In this document: positions 15,284-22,108 of the stretch, in pieces
How the letters are laid out: each line of letters begins with the position of its first letter
Numbering within the stretch: position 1 is the first letter of the stretch
Virus record (IMG/VR): IMGVR_UViG_3300027749_000493
Location: 1-22,869 of that record
Origin: a virus
Length of the DNA stretch: 22,869 nucleotides
Strand: one strand, 5' to 3'
The notes under the pieces: generated by a model
What the model saw: only the letters and a program-made list of their open reading frames with translations
What the model was told of the DNA's origin: nothing
The model's database searches: none
Translations under genes and position numbers: made by a program

Positions 15284-15640
15284 TTATTTTAAAGTAAGCA
15301 TGTATAATGCTCTATTAACTAATCCTTTTAAATCTGCTACAACATTTAACAAGTCTGAATTACCTGCAATGCTTGTTTCTACTTGATTTAAAAAATCGTA
15401 TAGGCTACGAATATAAACATCGCTTACAATGCTTGTATCAGCTACTATTGAAATCTTACCTTCAATCCTTACTGCAAACCTGCCCTGATACTTTTCTATA
15501 AATTCATCTGCTGATTCTAACCACTCGTCGTAAAATTTACCTAGTGCCTTATGCTCGGCAAATGACTTAGTATGAAGATGCAATAAATGTATTGTATCCC
15601 TTGCTTCAAAAAACTTCTGTAAAATTTCTATAGATTCCAT
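15284..15640 (-). CDS. Ferritin-like four-helix protein (DUF5856-type)
   Basis: This 118-residue protein looks all-helical: ILQKFFEARDTIHLLHLHTK, then SFAEHKALGKFYDEWLESAD, EFIEKYQGRF and a C-terminal helix pair. The pattern H-L-H..T.S..EH.AL..FYD...D..DEFIE.YQG matches the small ferritin-like (Dps-like) proteins called DUF5856, which occur in many marine and Bacteroidota phages near packaging or head genes. Acidic and His residues (E13, H18, H21, H29) could bind metal as in Dps, but whether the site works cannot be judged. It follows the lipoprotein gene by 3 bases and is closed by a terminator, so it is the last gene of the terminase transcript. The role in the phage is unknown. Confidence 0.75.
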   Translation of the reverse strand: MESIEILQKFFEARDTIHLLHLHTKSFAEHKALGKFYDEWLESADEFIEKYQGRFAVRIEGKISIVADTSIVSDVYIRSLYDFLNQVETSIAGNSDLLNVVADLKGLVNRALYMLTLK

Positions 15641-15643
15641 AAA

Positions 15644-15997
15644 TTAAAATTGACAAATTCTTTCGCTACTTATCCAATTACTACCATTATTTCTTACTAC
15701 ATTAAACCTATAACGAAAATAATATAGAAAGCAATATCTATCATTTAGCAAACCTATTGCAGCTATTTGTGGCTTCCAGCCTTTGCCATCATTAGTATTT
15801 AATTCTAAGTTAGCAGATTTACAATTATTAATTAAAAAGTATAAATGAAAACCTGCTTCGGGCGTTACAAACTTAATAGCCTTTTCCTTACTAATAAATG
15901 AGGTATCGGTATTATTTGTTTCGCTTATTAAATCAGCTTTCTTTGAGCAACTAAATAGCGTTATAGTTAATATTGATATAAGTATTATTCTTTTCAT
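15644..15997 (-). CDS. Small lipoprotein of unknown function
   Basis: From ATG 15997 the 117-residue product begins MKRIILISILTITLFSC: two basic residues, a hydrophobic core and a lipobox LFSC with the lipidated Cys at 17. The mature part starts SKKADL and lacks the acidic export tag known for surface lipoproteins of some Bacteroidota, so it may face the periplasm. It contains three further Cys and an aromatic stretch (DRYCFLYYFRYRFNVV) and ends SNWISSERICQF. The frame extends back to 16024, but those nine residues would precede the signal peptide and overlap the terminase end. The gene sits between large terminase and the ferritin-like gene. A superinfection-exclusion or lysis role is possible, but no family was recognised. 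Confidence 0.72.
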   Translation of the reverse strand: MKRIILISILTITLFSCSKKADLISETNNTDTSFISKEKAIKFVTPEAGFHLYFLINNCKSANLELNTNDGKGWKPQIAAIGLLNDRYCFLYYFRYRFNVVRNNGSNWISSERICQF

Positions 15998-16017
15998 TTT
16001 ACAAAGATATATTATAT

Positions 16018-17274
16018 TTACCACACACTCGGGCCATTACCTTGCATATTAGCAAACTTAAATGCTTCACGAGCTAATGCTAATGCACATACATCGTCAT
16101 CATGGTCACCTTCTGGAGCTGAGTAGCTTATTCCCATTCTAGTATAAATTGTTTCGTATTTTTCAAGTTGACTTCTTAGCCTACCAGTTCCATTAATTAT
16201 ATCCCCGTCGTTAGCTATTACTATTTTTCTTTGGTGAAAGTCAAGCTCTAATCCCTCCATCAATCTTTGCTTGCTGCCTTGTGTAAATATATATCCTTCT
16301 AAATTATTTTTAAATGTTTTTAATTGGTCTACTACTACGTCTCCTAATCCAGTAGCATCTACTCTAGTAGTAACATCAGGTAATGACTTTATCTTATCAA
16401 TAGTGATTTGCCAATTCTTTTTATTCCAAGTATCATAATAACTTTGTGTTCCCCATTGATCGAAACCTATTACTGATACATAATCTGATTTTTTACCTAA
16501 GTCGATTCCAAAACAAACAGTTGGATTTGTAGATAGTGAAGGCTGGCAACTTAATTCAATAAACTTTAATCCAAATGGATGACTTCCACTTTCGCTTGGT
16601 TCCGCTAAATATAATTCAGCAAATACGCTAGGGGGTAAATCGTTTTTTGCGCTTTCAATTTCTTCAATAAATGGTCGCCCGTCTTTAGTTAGCATTCCAG
16701 CATTTGCAGCATCATAAGCAGTTATTTTAAAAAATTGATACTCGCCACCTACCTCAATGTTCTTTGTTGACTTTGCCGTATTAGCTAACTTATTGCCCCA
16801 ATTTTTGTTATCTTTCGCGTTACCTATAAACTTACATTGCCCTGCTGTTGATGTTAGCGTAGAACGCAACGCAAACCATGCTGATTCTCTAGCACGAGTA
16901 AATTCATCAAAAACGGCTGCATACACGTCGTCTCCATATAGATTATCTGGTTTTTCTGCCGTCTTAAATTCAATCTTTGCCCCCGTTATTAATGTAATAA
17001 TAAGATTAGTTTCATTGGCTTTGAATAGGTTTTTATCTGTAATTTGCACCTTCATTCTATTGTAGGCTATTTTAGCCTGCCCAAATGTTGGGGCTATCCA
17101 CCAAACAGAATGATTTGCTTTACAATCTAATGCTTTCTCGAATAACCAAACTATATGACTAGCAGTTTTACCGCACTTAGTAGCCGCTAACGTTACCGTA
17201 TATCTAGCTTTGCAATCTAGTATTGCGGTTTGATATGGGTAAAGAAATGGTCGTGTATAGTTTATTATTGGCAT
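16018..17274 (-). CDS. terL: Terminase large subunit
   Basis: The 418-residue motor packages DNA into the prohead. The ATPase domain has a Walker A at 30-37 (AATKCGKT), in which the usual Gly after the lead is replaced (ATKCGKT rather than GxGxxGKT), and a Walker B at D123-E124 (VYAAVFDEF). The nuclease domain has the RNase H-like acidic residues in CFGIDLGKKSDY (D258), RVDATGLGDVV (D306) and GDHDDDVCAL (D390-D394). The length is typical of the compact terminases of this group. The ATG overlaps the stop of the upstream glycosyltransferase-methyltransferase gene (TAATG), so translation is coupled to it. The enzyme should work with the small subunit encoded 4.5 kb upstream at 21750-22088. Confidence 0.95.
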   Translation of the reverse strand: MPIINYTRPFLYPYQTAILDCKARYTVTLAATKCGKTASHIVWLFEKALDCKANHSVWWIAPTFGQAKIAYNRMKVQITDKNLFKANETNLIITLITGAKIEFKTAEKPDNLYGDDVYAAVFDEFTRARESAWFALRSTLTSTAGQCKFIGNAKDNKNWGNKLANTAKSTKNIEVGGEYQFFKITAYDAANAGMLTKDGRPFIEEIESAKNDLPPSVFAELYLAEPSESGSHPFGLKFIELSCQPSLSTNPTVCFGIDLGKKSDYVSVIGFDQWGTQSYYDTWNKKNWQITIDKIKSLPDVTTRVDATGLGDVVVDQLKTFKNNLEGYIFTQGSKQRLMEGLELDFHQRKIVIANDGDIINGTGRLRSQLEKYETIYTRMGISYSAPEGDHDDDVCALALAREAFKFANMQGNGPSVW

Positions 17275-18575
17275 TATTTCACCCTTTTAAAAACCCTATT
17301 ATGAACTACGCTAAATACTTCCTCAAACATATCATTTGGCAATAAGCTATCTACTGCATCACTTACCTCTACGTGACCGCAAAACATCCCATCTGGTAAA
17401 TTGTACTTTATTGCGCTGTCATCTATAACCATGTAACCGCCTATATTTACAAGTGGCGAATAGTTAATTATATCTTTTCTGCATTCGTCGTATGTGTGAC
17501 CGCCGTCTATATAAAGTAAGTCGTATGTTTTTTTGCTTGCTTCTTTGATTATATTTTGGTCACTCGAAAAACCTTTTAATAAAGTTGGTTGCTTCAACTT
17601 AAACTTTTCGTGTAAAAATTTTACATCGGCTGCATAGTCACCATCCCAATATCCTCCTGCATTTGTTAATGGGCTTATTCCCGTCACATTAGCATCTTTG
17701 CTTAGTAGTTTTATTGCACCTAATATTTGACCTCGAAAAACCCCTATTTCTAAGAAATTAAACTTTTGCGGAATTTCATCCACTAATAGTTTCCACAACC
17801 AAATAAAAGAGCGTTCACCGAAACCAAATACATTTTGCTCAATAAAGTCGCGATATTCTTTTAGTGGTCGCGTTTCGTTTACTTTCTTGCAAAATGTGTC
17901 GTGTATGTACTTATGACTTTCGGGAGTGTCGCGCCAAATATTTACATAATCATTTAATTTCATTGGTAGCATATTATAAATGTATGACATATCTGTTCCG
18001 CCGTTACCATGAAAAAAGATTGCATCTTTGTTTATTTGTTCTGGTGTACAAAATGCTATTGATTGAAATATATTGCAATCATAATCTAGTTGCAATTTAT
18101 ATCTATTACTTAAAAACAAATCTGTTAAGTTAGCTTGGTCGTTATCGCTGTCGGCTATTGGATTAGCCTCAAACATTTCTATAAACAAGGGGACTGAAAC
18201 AAAGCAAAGTCCACCATTAAGATAAGGAAAGTTTGCGCTTTGATTAGGATATAAAATAGCTTTTTCGGGATAGGGGTAGCAGCCTTTTTCTGCATTAAAT
18301 ATCATTACATCTTTATTCTCAATCCTATGCAGTGCATCTTGCATTGTGTCATTTACAAATACATCATAGGCATCAGATATGAATAAGTGAGTGCAGTCTG
18401 TTTTTTTTGCATATTCATAAGCATTTCGCATCTTAGAACCGTATGCAATATAGTTGTGACTTAGTATTTCGTAATCCCAACCATACGCATCTAACGAACG
18501 TTTAAATTGTTTAAATCCTTCATGTTCTAAGTTAGTAGCGGTTGCTATTAGTTTACATTTAAACGTCTGATTCAT
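17274..18575 (-). CDS. PLOD-like glycosyltransferase fused to a SAM-dependent methyltransferase
   Basis: The 433-residue protein has two parts. Residues ~1-190 resemble the glycosyltransferase domain of procollagen lysyl hydroxylases (PLOD): HEGFKQFKRSLDAYGWDYEI, then LFISDAYDVFVND (around residue 66, possibly the metal-binding DxxD-type site) and FPYLNGGLCFVS (around 115). After ~250 residues comes a class I methyltransferase of the Methyltransf_24 type: FNFLEIGVFRGQILGA (motif I, ~272), YDLLYIDGGHTYDECRKDI (~350) and NIGGYMVIDDSAIKYNL. This suggests transfer of a sugar and a methyl group by one chain, possibly to make a methylated glycan. It closes the glycosyltransferase cassette, overlaps the upstream gene by 17 bases and is coupled to the terminase. 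The target is unknown. Confidence 0.8.
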   Translation of the reverse strand: MNQTFKCKLIATATNLEHEGFKQFKRSLDAYGWDYEILSHNYIAYGSKMRNAYEYAKKTDCTHLFISDAYDVFVNDTMQDALHRIENKDVMIFNAEKGCYPYPEKAILYPNQSANFPYLNGGLCFVSVPLFIEMFEANPIADSDNDQANLTDLFLSNRYKLQLDYDCNIFQSIAFCTPEQINKDAIFFHGNGGTDMSYIYNMLPMKLNDYVNIWRDTPESHKYIHDTFCKKVNETRPLKEYRDFIEQNVFGFGERSFIWLWKLLVDEIPQKFNFLEIGVFRGQILGAIKLLSKDANVTGISPLTNAGGYWDGDYAADVKFLHEKFKLKQPTLLKGFSSDQNIIKEASKKTYDLLYIDGGHTYDECRKDIINYSPLVNIGGYMVIDDSAIKYNLPDGMFCGHVEVSDAVDSLLPNDMFEEVFSVVHNRVFKRVK

Positions 18576-18807
18576 AACCTTTTATTTGATTTAATACCAT
18601 TTCTTTTAAATTATTAAAATCTACTTCAATAAAATCTTTTGCATAAAACGCAGTAAATTCTATTTCTTGCACAGACGTATAAAATACTAATACATGATAA
18701 TCTTGCATCCTTTCAAATAATATTTTACTTGTATCATTAATAACCTCTTTTGGCATGTTAAATGGCACTTGAACTATAAATATTGGTTTTGAATTAATCT
18801 GCTCCAT
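18559..18807 (-). CDS. Small hypothetical protein
   Basis: This is an 82-residue frame, MEQINSKPIFIVQVPFNMPK, with an alternating strand/helix pattern (PIFIVQVPF, DYHVLVFYTSVQEIEFTAF) and a C-terminal helix. It overlaps the GT2 gene at its start (14 bases) and the next gene at its end (17 bases). The tight packing and the fact that it fills the gap support a real gene. No family was recognised; its small alpha/beta form and position suggest an accessory of the glycosyltransferase cassette, but nothing in the sequence shows a function. Confidence 0.7.
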   Translation of the reverse strand: MEQINSKPIFIVQVPFNMPKEVINDTSKILFERMQDYHVLVFYTSVQEIEFTAFYAKDFIEVDFNNLKEMVLNQIKGYESDV

Positions 18808-19576
18808 AATAAATTGGTTTAATTCCGTTATACATATCCCTAACTAATTGTATTATCCTTTGTGTTTGTTCGCCGCTATGACGTTCTTTCCATCCTTGAT
18901 ATTCTGTCGCGCCCGTGTCTATGTGGTCTATTTCAATATGTGGTAAAAAGCAACTATAAAAACCTGCTAAGTGTGTTCTGTGCGACATCAATACGTCGTC
19001 ATATCCGTATAAACTCGTTTGATATAAGTACCCTACTTTGTCAAGTAAAGCGGCTGAGTGCATCACACATGTTCCTATAATGTGTTTTGCTTCCTCTACT
19101 ATTAACCACTTTTCACCTGGTACATGTGGCAACATTTTTAAAGTACTTTTAAAGTCATTGTTTTTGTGTGCAGGATGTTCCCAGCAATCTTTTCTTTTTA
19201 ATCCGACTTGACCTATTTTCGGGTCGCGTCTTATTGCTTCTTCCATTTCATCAACCCAACCGCTTGAATGTATAACTACATCGTTATCCATTTTAATGCA
19301 GTGTTCACCTTCATTGCGTAGTTTCCATGCTTGGTTTATTGCTCTTGCTGTGCCTATGTTTTCGGGTAGTGTTATTACATGTATTCTCTTTGTATTGTAG
19401 TATGATGCAAATTGCTTTAAAAAGTCTTTAGTTTCTTGGCAGCTATTATTGTCCACTATAATTAAACGGTGCTTAATTAAGTCAACCGTATTAATTACAC
19501 TTTCTAATGTTTTTCTAGTATATTCCGTTCTTTTATTTTCGATTGTATCGAAACAAGCCATTGCGATAAGTGCCAT
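18794..19576 (-). CDS. Family 2 (GT2-type) glycosyltransferase
   Basis: The 260-residue enzyme has the GT-A fold features of family 2: an N-terminal strand and helix (MALIAMACFDTIENKRTEYT), RLIIVDNNSCQETKDFL, ENIGTARAINQAWKLRN and the metal-binding D97-N-D99 in HCIKMDNDVVIHSSGW. The C-terminal part has GTCVMHSAALLDKVGYLY and SLYGYDDVLMSHRTHLAG, where DD is the usual site of the catalytic acidic residue, and ends HIDTGATEYQGWKERH. It should transfer a sugar from a nucleotide-sugar donor. No membrane segment is visible, so it acts in the cytoplasm, perhaps on virion proteins, DNA or a glycan precursor. It starts 1 base after the small Cys-motif gene and overlaps the next gene by 14 bases. Confidence 0.88.
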   Translation of the reverse strand: MALIAMACFDTIENKRTEYTRKTLESVINTVDLIKHRLIIVDNNSCQETKDFLKQFASYYNTKRIHVITLPENIGTARAINQAWKLRNEGEHCIKMDNDVVIHSSGWVDEMEEAIRRDPKIGQVGLKRKDCWEHPAHKNNDFKSTLKMLPHVPGEKWLIVEEAKHIIGTCVMHSAALLDKVGYLYQTSLYGYDDVLMSHRTHLAGFYSCFLPHIEIDHIDTGATEYQGWKERHSGEQTQRIIQLVRDMYNGIKPIYYGAD

Positions 19577-19577
19577 T

Positions 19578-19811
19578 CTATTTATTATTTTTTAACCATT
19601 CATCAAATAACCTATAACATAGTCGTAACATATCCATACAGCATTGGGGACACCACAAATCTGCTGAATATCCTTTTATCCAATATTCGCCTATAATTAG
19701 CTGCATTTTGCTTCGAGTGTTACCGTCTAAGTATCTTACTTGTCCTGCATTAACTAGCATATTGTAGTGGTGCCTATTTGATTCTAAGAAGTCTATGTCT
19801 TGCTGTTTCAT
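19578..19811 (-). CDS. Small protein with a CxxC motif
   Basis: The 77-residue protein MKQQDIDFLESNRHHYNMLV has the motif LWCPQCCMDMLRLCYRLFDE near its C-terminus: C..CC and one more Cys, suitable for zinc or another metal. An N-terminal helix with HH is followed by a mixed stretch (RYLDGNTRSKMQLIIGEYW). Similar small proteins occur in Bacteroidota phage operons beside glycosyltransferases, but I cannot name a family. It overlaps the upstream gene by 4 bases (ATGA) and precedes the GT2 gene by 1 base, so it is translationally linked to the cassette. Confidence 0.72.
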   Translation of the reverse strand: MKQQDIDFLESNRHHYNMLVNAGQVRYLDGNTRSKMQLIIGEYWIKGYSADLWCPQCCMDMLRLCYRLFDEWLKNNK

Positions 19812-20026
19812 AATAAATAAATTGATTTAGCTGCTTCAATAATACAATGTAAGCAAACCCCTGTTGAATCATAGCCCCCTTGATTTGATGCTATTACCAT
19901 TGCTGGCAATTTATCATTTATTACATGAGGGCAAATATTTTTTTCATCACTATCTAAATCGTAATCTGTTTCAATTAAAAAATTTGCATTATCCCAAAAA
20001 CCGCCTACTTTTATTTCGTGTTTCAT
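19808..20026 (-). CDS. Small protein with paired Cys motifs
   Basis: The 72-residue protein has KNICPHVINDKLP in its middle and GVCLHCIIEAAKS near the end, so Cys/His pairs (CPH, CLHC) that could bind a metal. The remaining sequence is short strands and loops (GGFWDNANFLIETDYDLD). It overlaps the glycosyltransferase stop and the next gene start by 4 bases each (ATGA), so translation of the three is coupled. No family was recognised. The pairing with the next small Cys-rich protein suggests related roles, but this is inference. Confidence 0.72.
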   Translation of the reverse strand: MKHEIKVGGFWDNANFLIETDYDLDSDEKNICPHVINDKLPAMVIASNQGGYDSTGVCLHCIIEAAKSIYLL

Positions 20027-21006
20027 AATTCAAATATTTGTTTCCTTAAATTGTTTATCTTCTCAAAGTTAAAATGTTTGTCGCAATACTCCTTTAATTC
20101 TTTGCCACGTTCTTTTTGAGCTTTTTTACTTTCAACTAAAGTCTTTATATGCTTTACCCATTCTTTAGGATTATTTGCGTAAAGTATTGGTAAATCTAAG
20201 TAAGGGTTAACCTTTGATGCAATTACTGGCAGCCCTAAATTAGCTGCCTCTAATACTTTTAAATTAGATTTGTATTGATTAAAATTACTATCTAATAAAG
20301 GCACTAAACATATATCTGCTTCCTTATACGCTTCGTAGTAATTAGTCACTTGTTGCGCTTCTATTATCATTAGTGATAACATCCTACCACTCGTGTAATT
20401 ATGAACCATTGACTGCCATTCTTCGCCTCCGTTATACCCTGCCATAACCATTTTGCATTGCGGTAGCTTATAGTATATTTCATTAGCAACTGGTTTTAAT
20501 ATCGCAATATCTTTTCTATGAGTTTCGGATCCTTGCCAAAATAAACGAGGTTGTTTACTTGGTGTTCGCTCTATATCAAACTGCCCTTGTTTCGGTATTG
20601 CGTTTGGTAGTATATGTACATTACTATTATAAGGTTTTATTTTGGGTGCAAGTCTATCATTTGTAGTTGTGATAATATCTGAAAATTGCAAACACTCTAT
20701 TTGACTTTCAGCAAAATTATTATCTAAGTAAGATTGATATAAAATGTGGTGTTCGTCTAAATGCCAATAGTCATCAACATCGCAAACTATTTTAAAGCCA
20801 TATTTTAGCTTTAATTCTAATAGCTTACTCATTGCCTCATTTGGTATAATTCTATTGAATACAACTACATCGCAGCCCTTTTCAAAGTCTTTTTCTTCTA
20901 GGTTGTTTGTTACATAAACATCAACGTCTTTCATTAATAACAATGGAACTAATATGCGATGATAACTTACTCCTGTAACTCCTTGAATGTAGCCGATTAT
21001 TCTCAT
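20023..21006 (-). CDS. GT4-type glycosyltransferase
   Basis: From ATG 21006 the 327-residue protein begins MRIIGYIQGVTGVSYHRILV, a common start of GT-B fold enzymes acting with nucleotide sugars. It has DVDDYWHLDEHH in the first domain, HILPNAIPKQGQF near the domain junction, RLFWQGSETHRKDI, and the C-terminal donor-binding signature YKSNLKVLEAANLGLPVIAS with E253, followed by a KEWVKHIKTLVES helix. These features suit family 4. The start is chosen because this ATG overlaps the upstream stop (TAATG); the frame extends to 21132, but that part lies in the preceding gene and has no resemblance to the family. It is probably cytoplasmic and part of the cassette with the GT2 and PLOD-like enzymes. 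Confidence 0.86.
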   Translation of the reverse strand: MRIIGYIQGVTGVSYHRILVPLLLMKDVDVYVTNNLEEKDFEKGCDVVVFNRIIPNEAMSKLLELKLKYGFKIVCDVDDYWHLDEHHILYQSYLDNNFAESQIECLQFSDIITTTNDRLAPKIKPYNSNVHILPNAIPKQGQFDIERTPSKQPRLFWQGSETHRKDIAILKPVANEIYYKLPQCKMVMAGYNGGEEWQSMVHNYTSGRMLSLMIIEAQQVTNYYEAYKEADICLVPLLDSNFNQYKSNLKVLEAANLGLPVIASKVNPYLDLPILYANNPKEWVKHIKTLVESKKAQKERGKELKEYCDKHFNFEKINNLRKQIFEL

Positions 21007-21221
21007 TATAAATATCTCATTTGTATTGCTGAAAATATTGCACCAACAAAAACGCCGATAGGTAAGTATAAAATACCTGCCCAGCCATAGCTTATACACC
21101 CTATTATTAGGGCTATCCAACCGGTTAAACACTTAGTGCAATTAAATGGCTTAATAGGTATTAAATTAATAAACTCAACCCAACAAAAAGATATTGCTAA
21201 ACTTGTAATGATAATTCGCAC
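21006..21221 (-). CDS. Small membrane protein with CxxC motif
   Basis: The 71-residue protein has a first hydrophobic segment (MRIIITSLAISFCWVEF), a CxxC loop (IPIKPFNCTKCLTGW) and a second long hydrophobic stretch (IALIIGCISYGWAGILYLPI, then VFVGAIFSAI), so two to three membrane helices. The F-N-C-T-K-C-L-T-G-W pattern resembles small membrane proteins of the DUF1360 style, seen in phages and bacteria, with unknown role. The gene starts inside the sigma-like gene (25-base overlap) and its stop overlaps the glycosyltransferase start (TAATG). The site suggests an accessory to the cassette, perhaps in membrane tethering, but a holin-like role cannot be excluded. Confidence 0.72.
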   Translation of the reverse strand: MRIIITSLAISFCWVEFINLIPIKPFNCTKCLTGWIALIIGCISYGWAGILYLPIGVFVGAIFSAIQMRYL

Positions 21222-21748
21222 CTGATTTTATTTATGCTTTTTTTAATGTTCTGGTATATACTTGCGAATGGTATGTTTGTTTCTTTTTCAACAGCCCTAT
21301 AATTACCTAGCTTTATATAAAGTTTTAACAATTCGCTGCTATACCAATCTAATGTATTTATTTTTTCAATAGCTAAGTCCTCTAATTTTTCCCTTTCGTT
21401 TCGTTGTTCTATATCTGTTAACTCAAAATAGCTCGTTTGTTGTAATGGCTGATCTTCCCTTATATCTACAAATGTAAATTCCTGATGTAGTTCTTCGTTT
21501 GTTAGCTTATATTTTTTAAAGAAATTATTAGTACTGCTTTTTGCCATTGATAAAATAACCCTTACGACATAGAATATAAGCTCACCTCTTTCGTGCAATC
21601 CTTTTAACTTAATTTCATCTAATTCACATACAACCAAAATAACCTCAGCCTTTAAATCATCTTGCAACTCTATTGGCTGCATTTTACTAATGCAATCATT
21701 GAAATTTTTAGATAAATAAAGCTGCTCAATTATTTGCTCTTTGTTCAA
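21197..21748 (-). CDS. Sigma-70-like transcription factor (late regulator candidate)
   Basis: The 183-residue protein has an N-terminal helical part (MNKEQIIEQLYLSKNFNDCI, then LKAEVILVVCELDEIKLKGL) that resembles sigma region 2, and a C-terminal helix-turn-helix of region 4 type: LDWYSSELLKLYIKLGNYRA, then KETNIPFASIYQNIKKSINK. Such short sigma-like proteins follow the small terminase subunit in many Bacteroidota prophages. In this position it may act with host RNA polymerase on late promoters or act as a DNA-binding accessory. It starts 1 base after the terminase small subunit stop. It lacks the extended region 2 motifs needed to be confident of promoter opening, so sigma function is inferred. 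Confidence 0.75.
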   Translation of the reverse strand: MNKEQIIEQLYLSKNFNDCISKMQPIELQDDLKAEVILVVCELDEIKLKGLHERGELIFYVVRVILSMAKSSTNNFFKKYKLTNEELHQEFTFVDIREDQPLQQTSYFELTDIEQRNEREKLEDLAIEKINTLDWYSSELLKLYIKLGNYRAVEKETNIPFASIYQNIKKSINKIRCELSLQV

Positions 21749-21749
21749 A

Positions 21750-22088
21750 CTAAGACAAGTTTAAGGTTACTTTATATTCAACATCATTATTATCCTTATC
21801 TACTTGACGGTTTTCTTGGCGTTCAACATAACCTCTATGTTTTGCTTTTGTTTTAAGATAAAAAATGGTCGCTACTGTGTTACCTTCTTTTATTTGCTTA
21901 TGTAAATCACTTTCAACTGTATCAATTATATATTCTTCTATATTTTCTACGTGAGATTTAAACTCAATATCTTTACTAATCCAATCGTAATATGTTTGCC
22001 TAGATATATTGCAATTTTGACATGCTTTAGTTATGTTACCAAAATTAACATGTAAAGATTCTATAAATGTTTTTCTTTTTGCGTCCAT
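21750..22088 (-). CDS. terS: Terminase small subunit
   Basis: The 112-residue protein binds the viral DNA and directs the large subunit to it. It starts MDAKRKTFIESLHVNFG and has the helix-turn-helix NITKACQNCNISRQTYYDWI, followed by a helix (HVENIEEYIIDTVESDLHKQ) and FYLKTKAKHRGYVERQE, the signature of the phBC6A51-type small subunit. The basic KAKHRGY and the charged end suit DNA contact. The ATG at 22088 gives the usual family start and a 20-base gap to the upstream gene; a TTG at 22115 would add nine residues that overlap the upstream gene. The large subunit lies 4.5 kb downstream, separated by the sigma-like gene and the glycosyltransferase cassette, which is unusual. Confidence 0.9.
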   Translation of the reverse strand: MDAKRKTFIESLHVNFGNITKACQNCNISRQTYYDWISKDIEFKSHVENIEEYIIDTVESDLHKQIKEGNTVATIFYLKTKAKHRGYVERQENRQVDKDNNDVEYKVTLNLS

Positions 22089-22108
22089 ATTGTCAAATTT
22101 AGTAAATT

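Noticed and set aside
16002-16009. Possible Bacteroidota promoter box TATCTTTG on the minus strand just before the lipoprotein start
   Set aside because: It matches TAnnTTTG, but no TTG box lies at the expected distance upstream and transcription would begin almost at the start codon; chance is likely in AT-rich DNA.
20023-21132. Longer glycosyltransferase start at 21132
   Set aside because: The 42 added residues lie in the small membrane-protein gene; ATG 21006 overlaps that gene's stop (TAATG) and gives a typical GT-B start.
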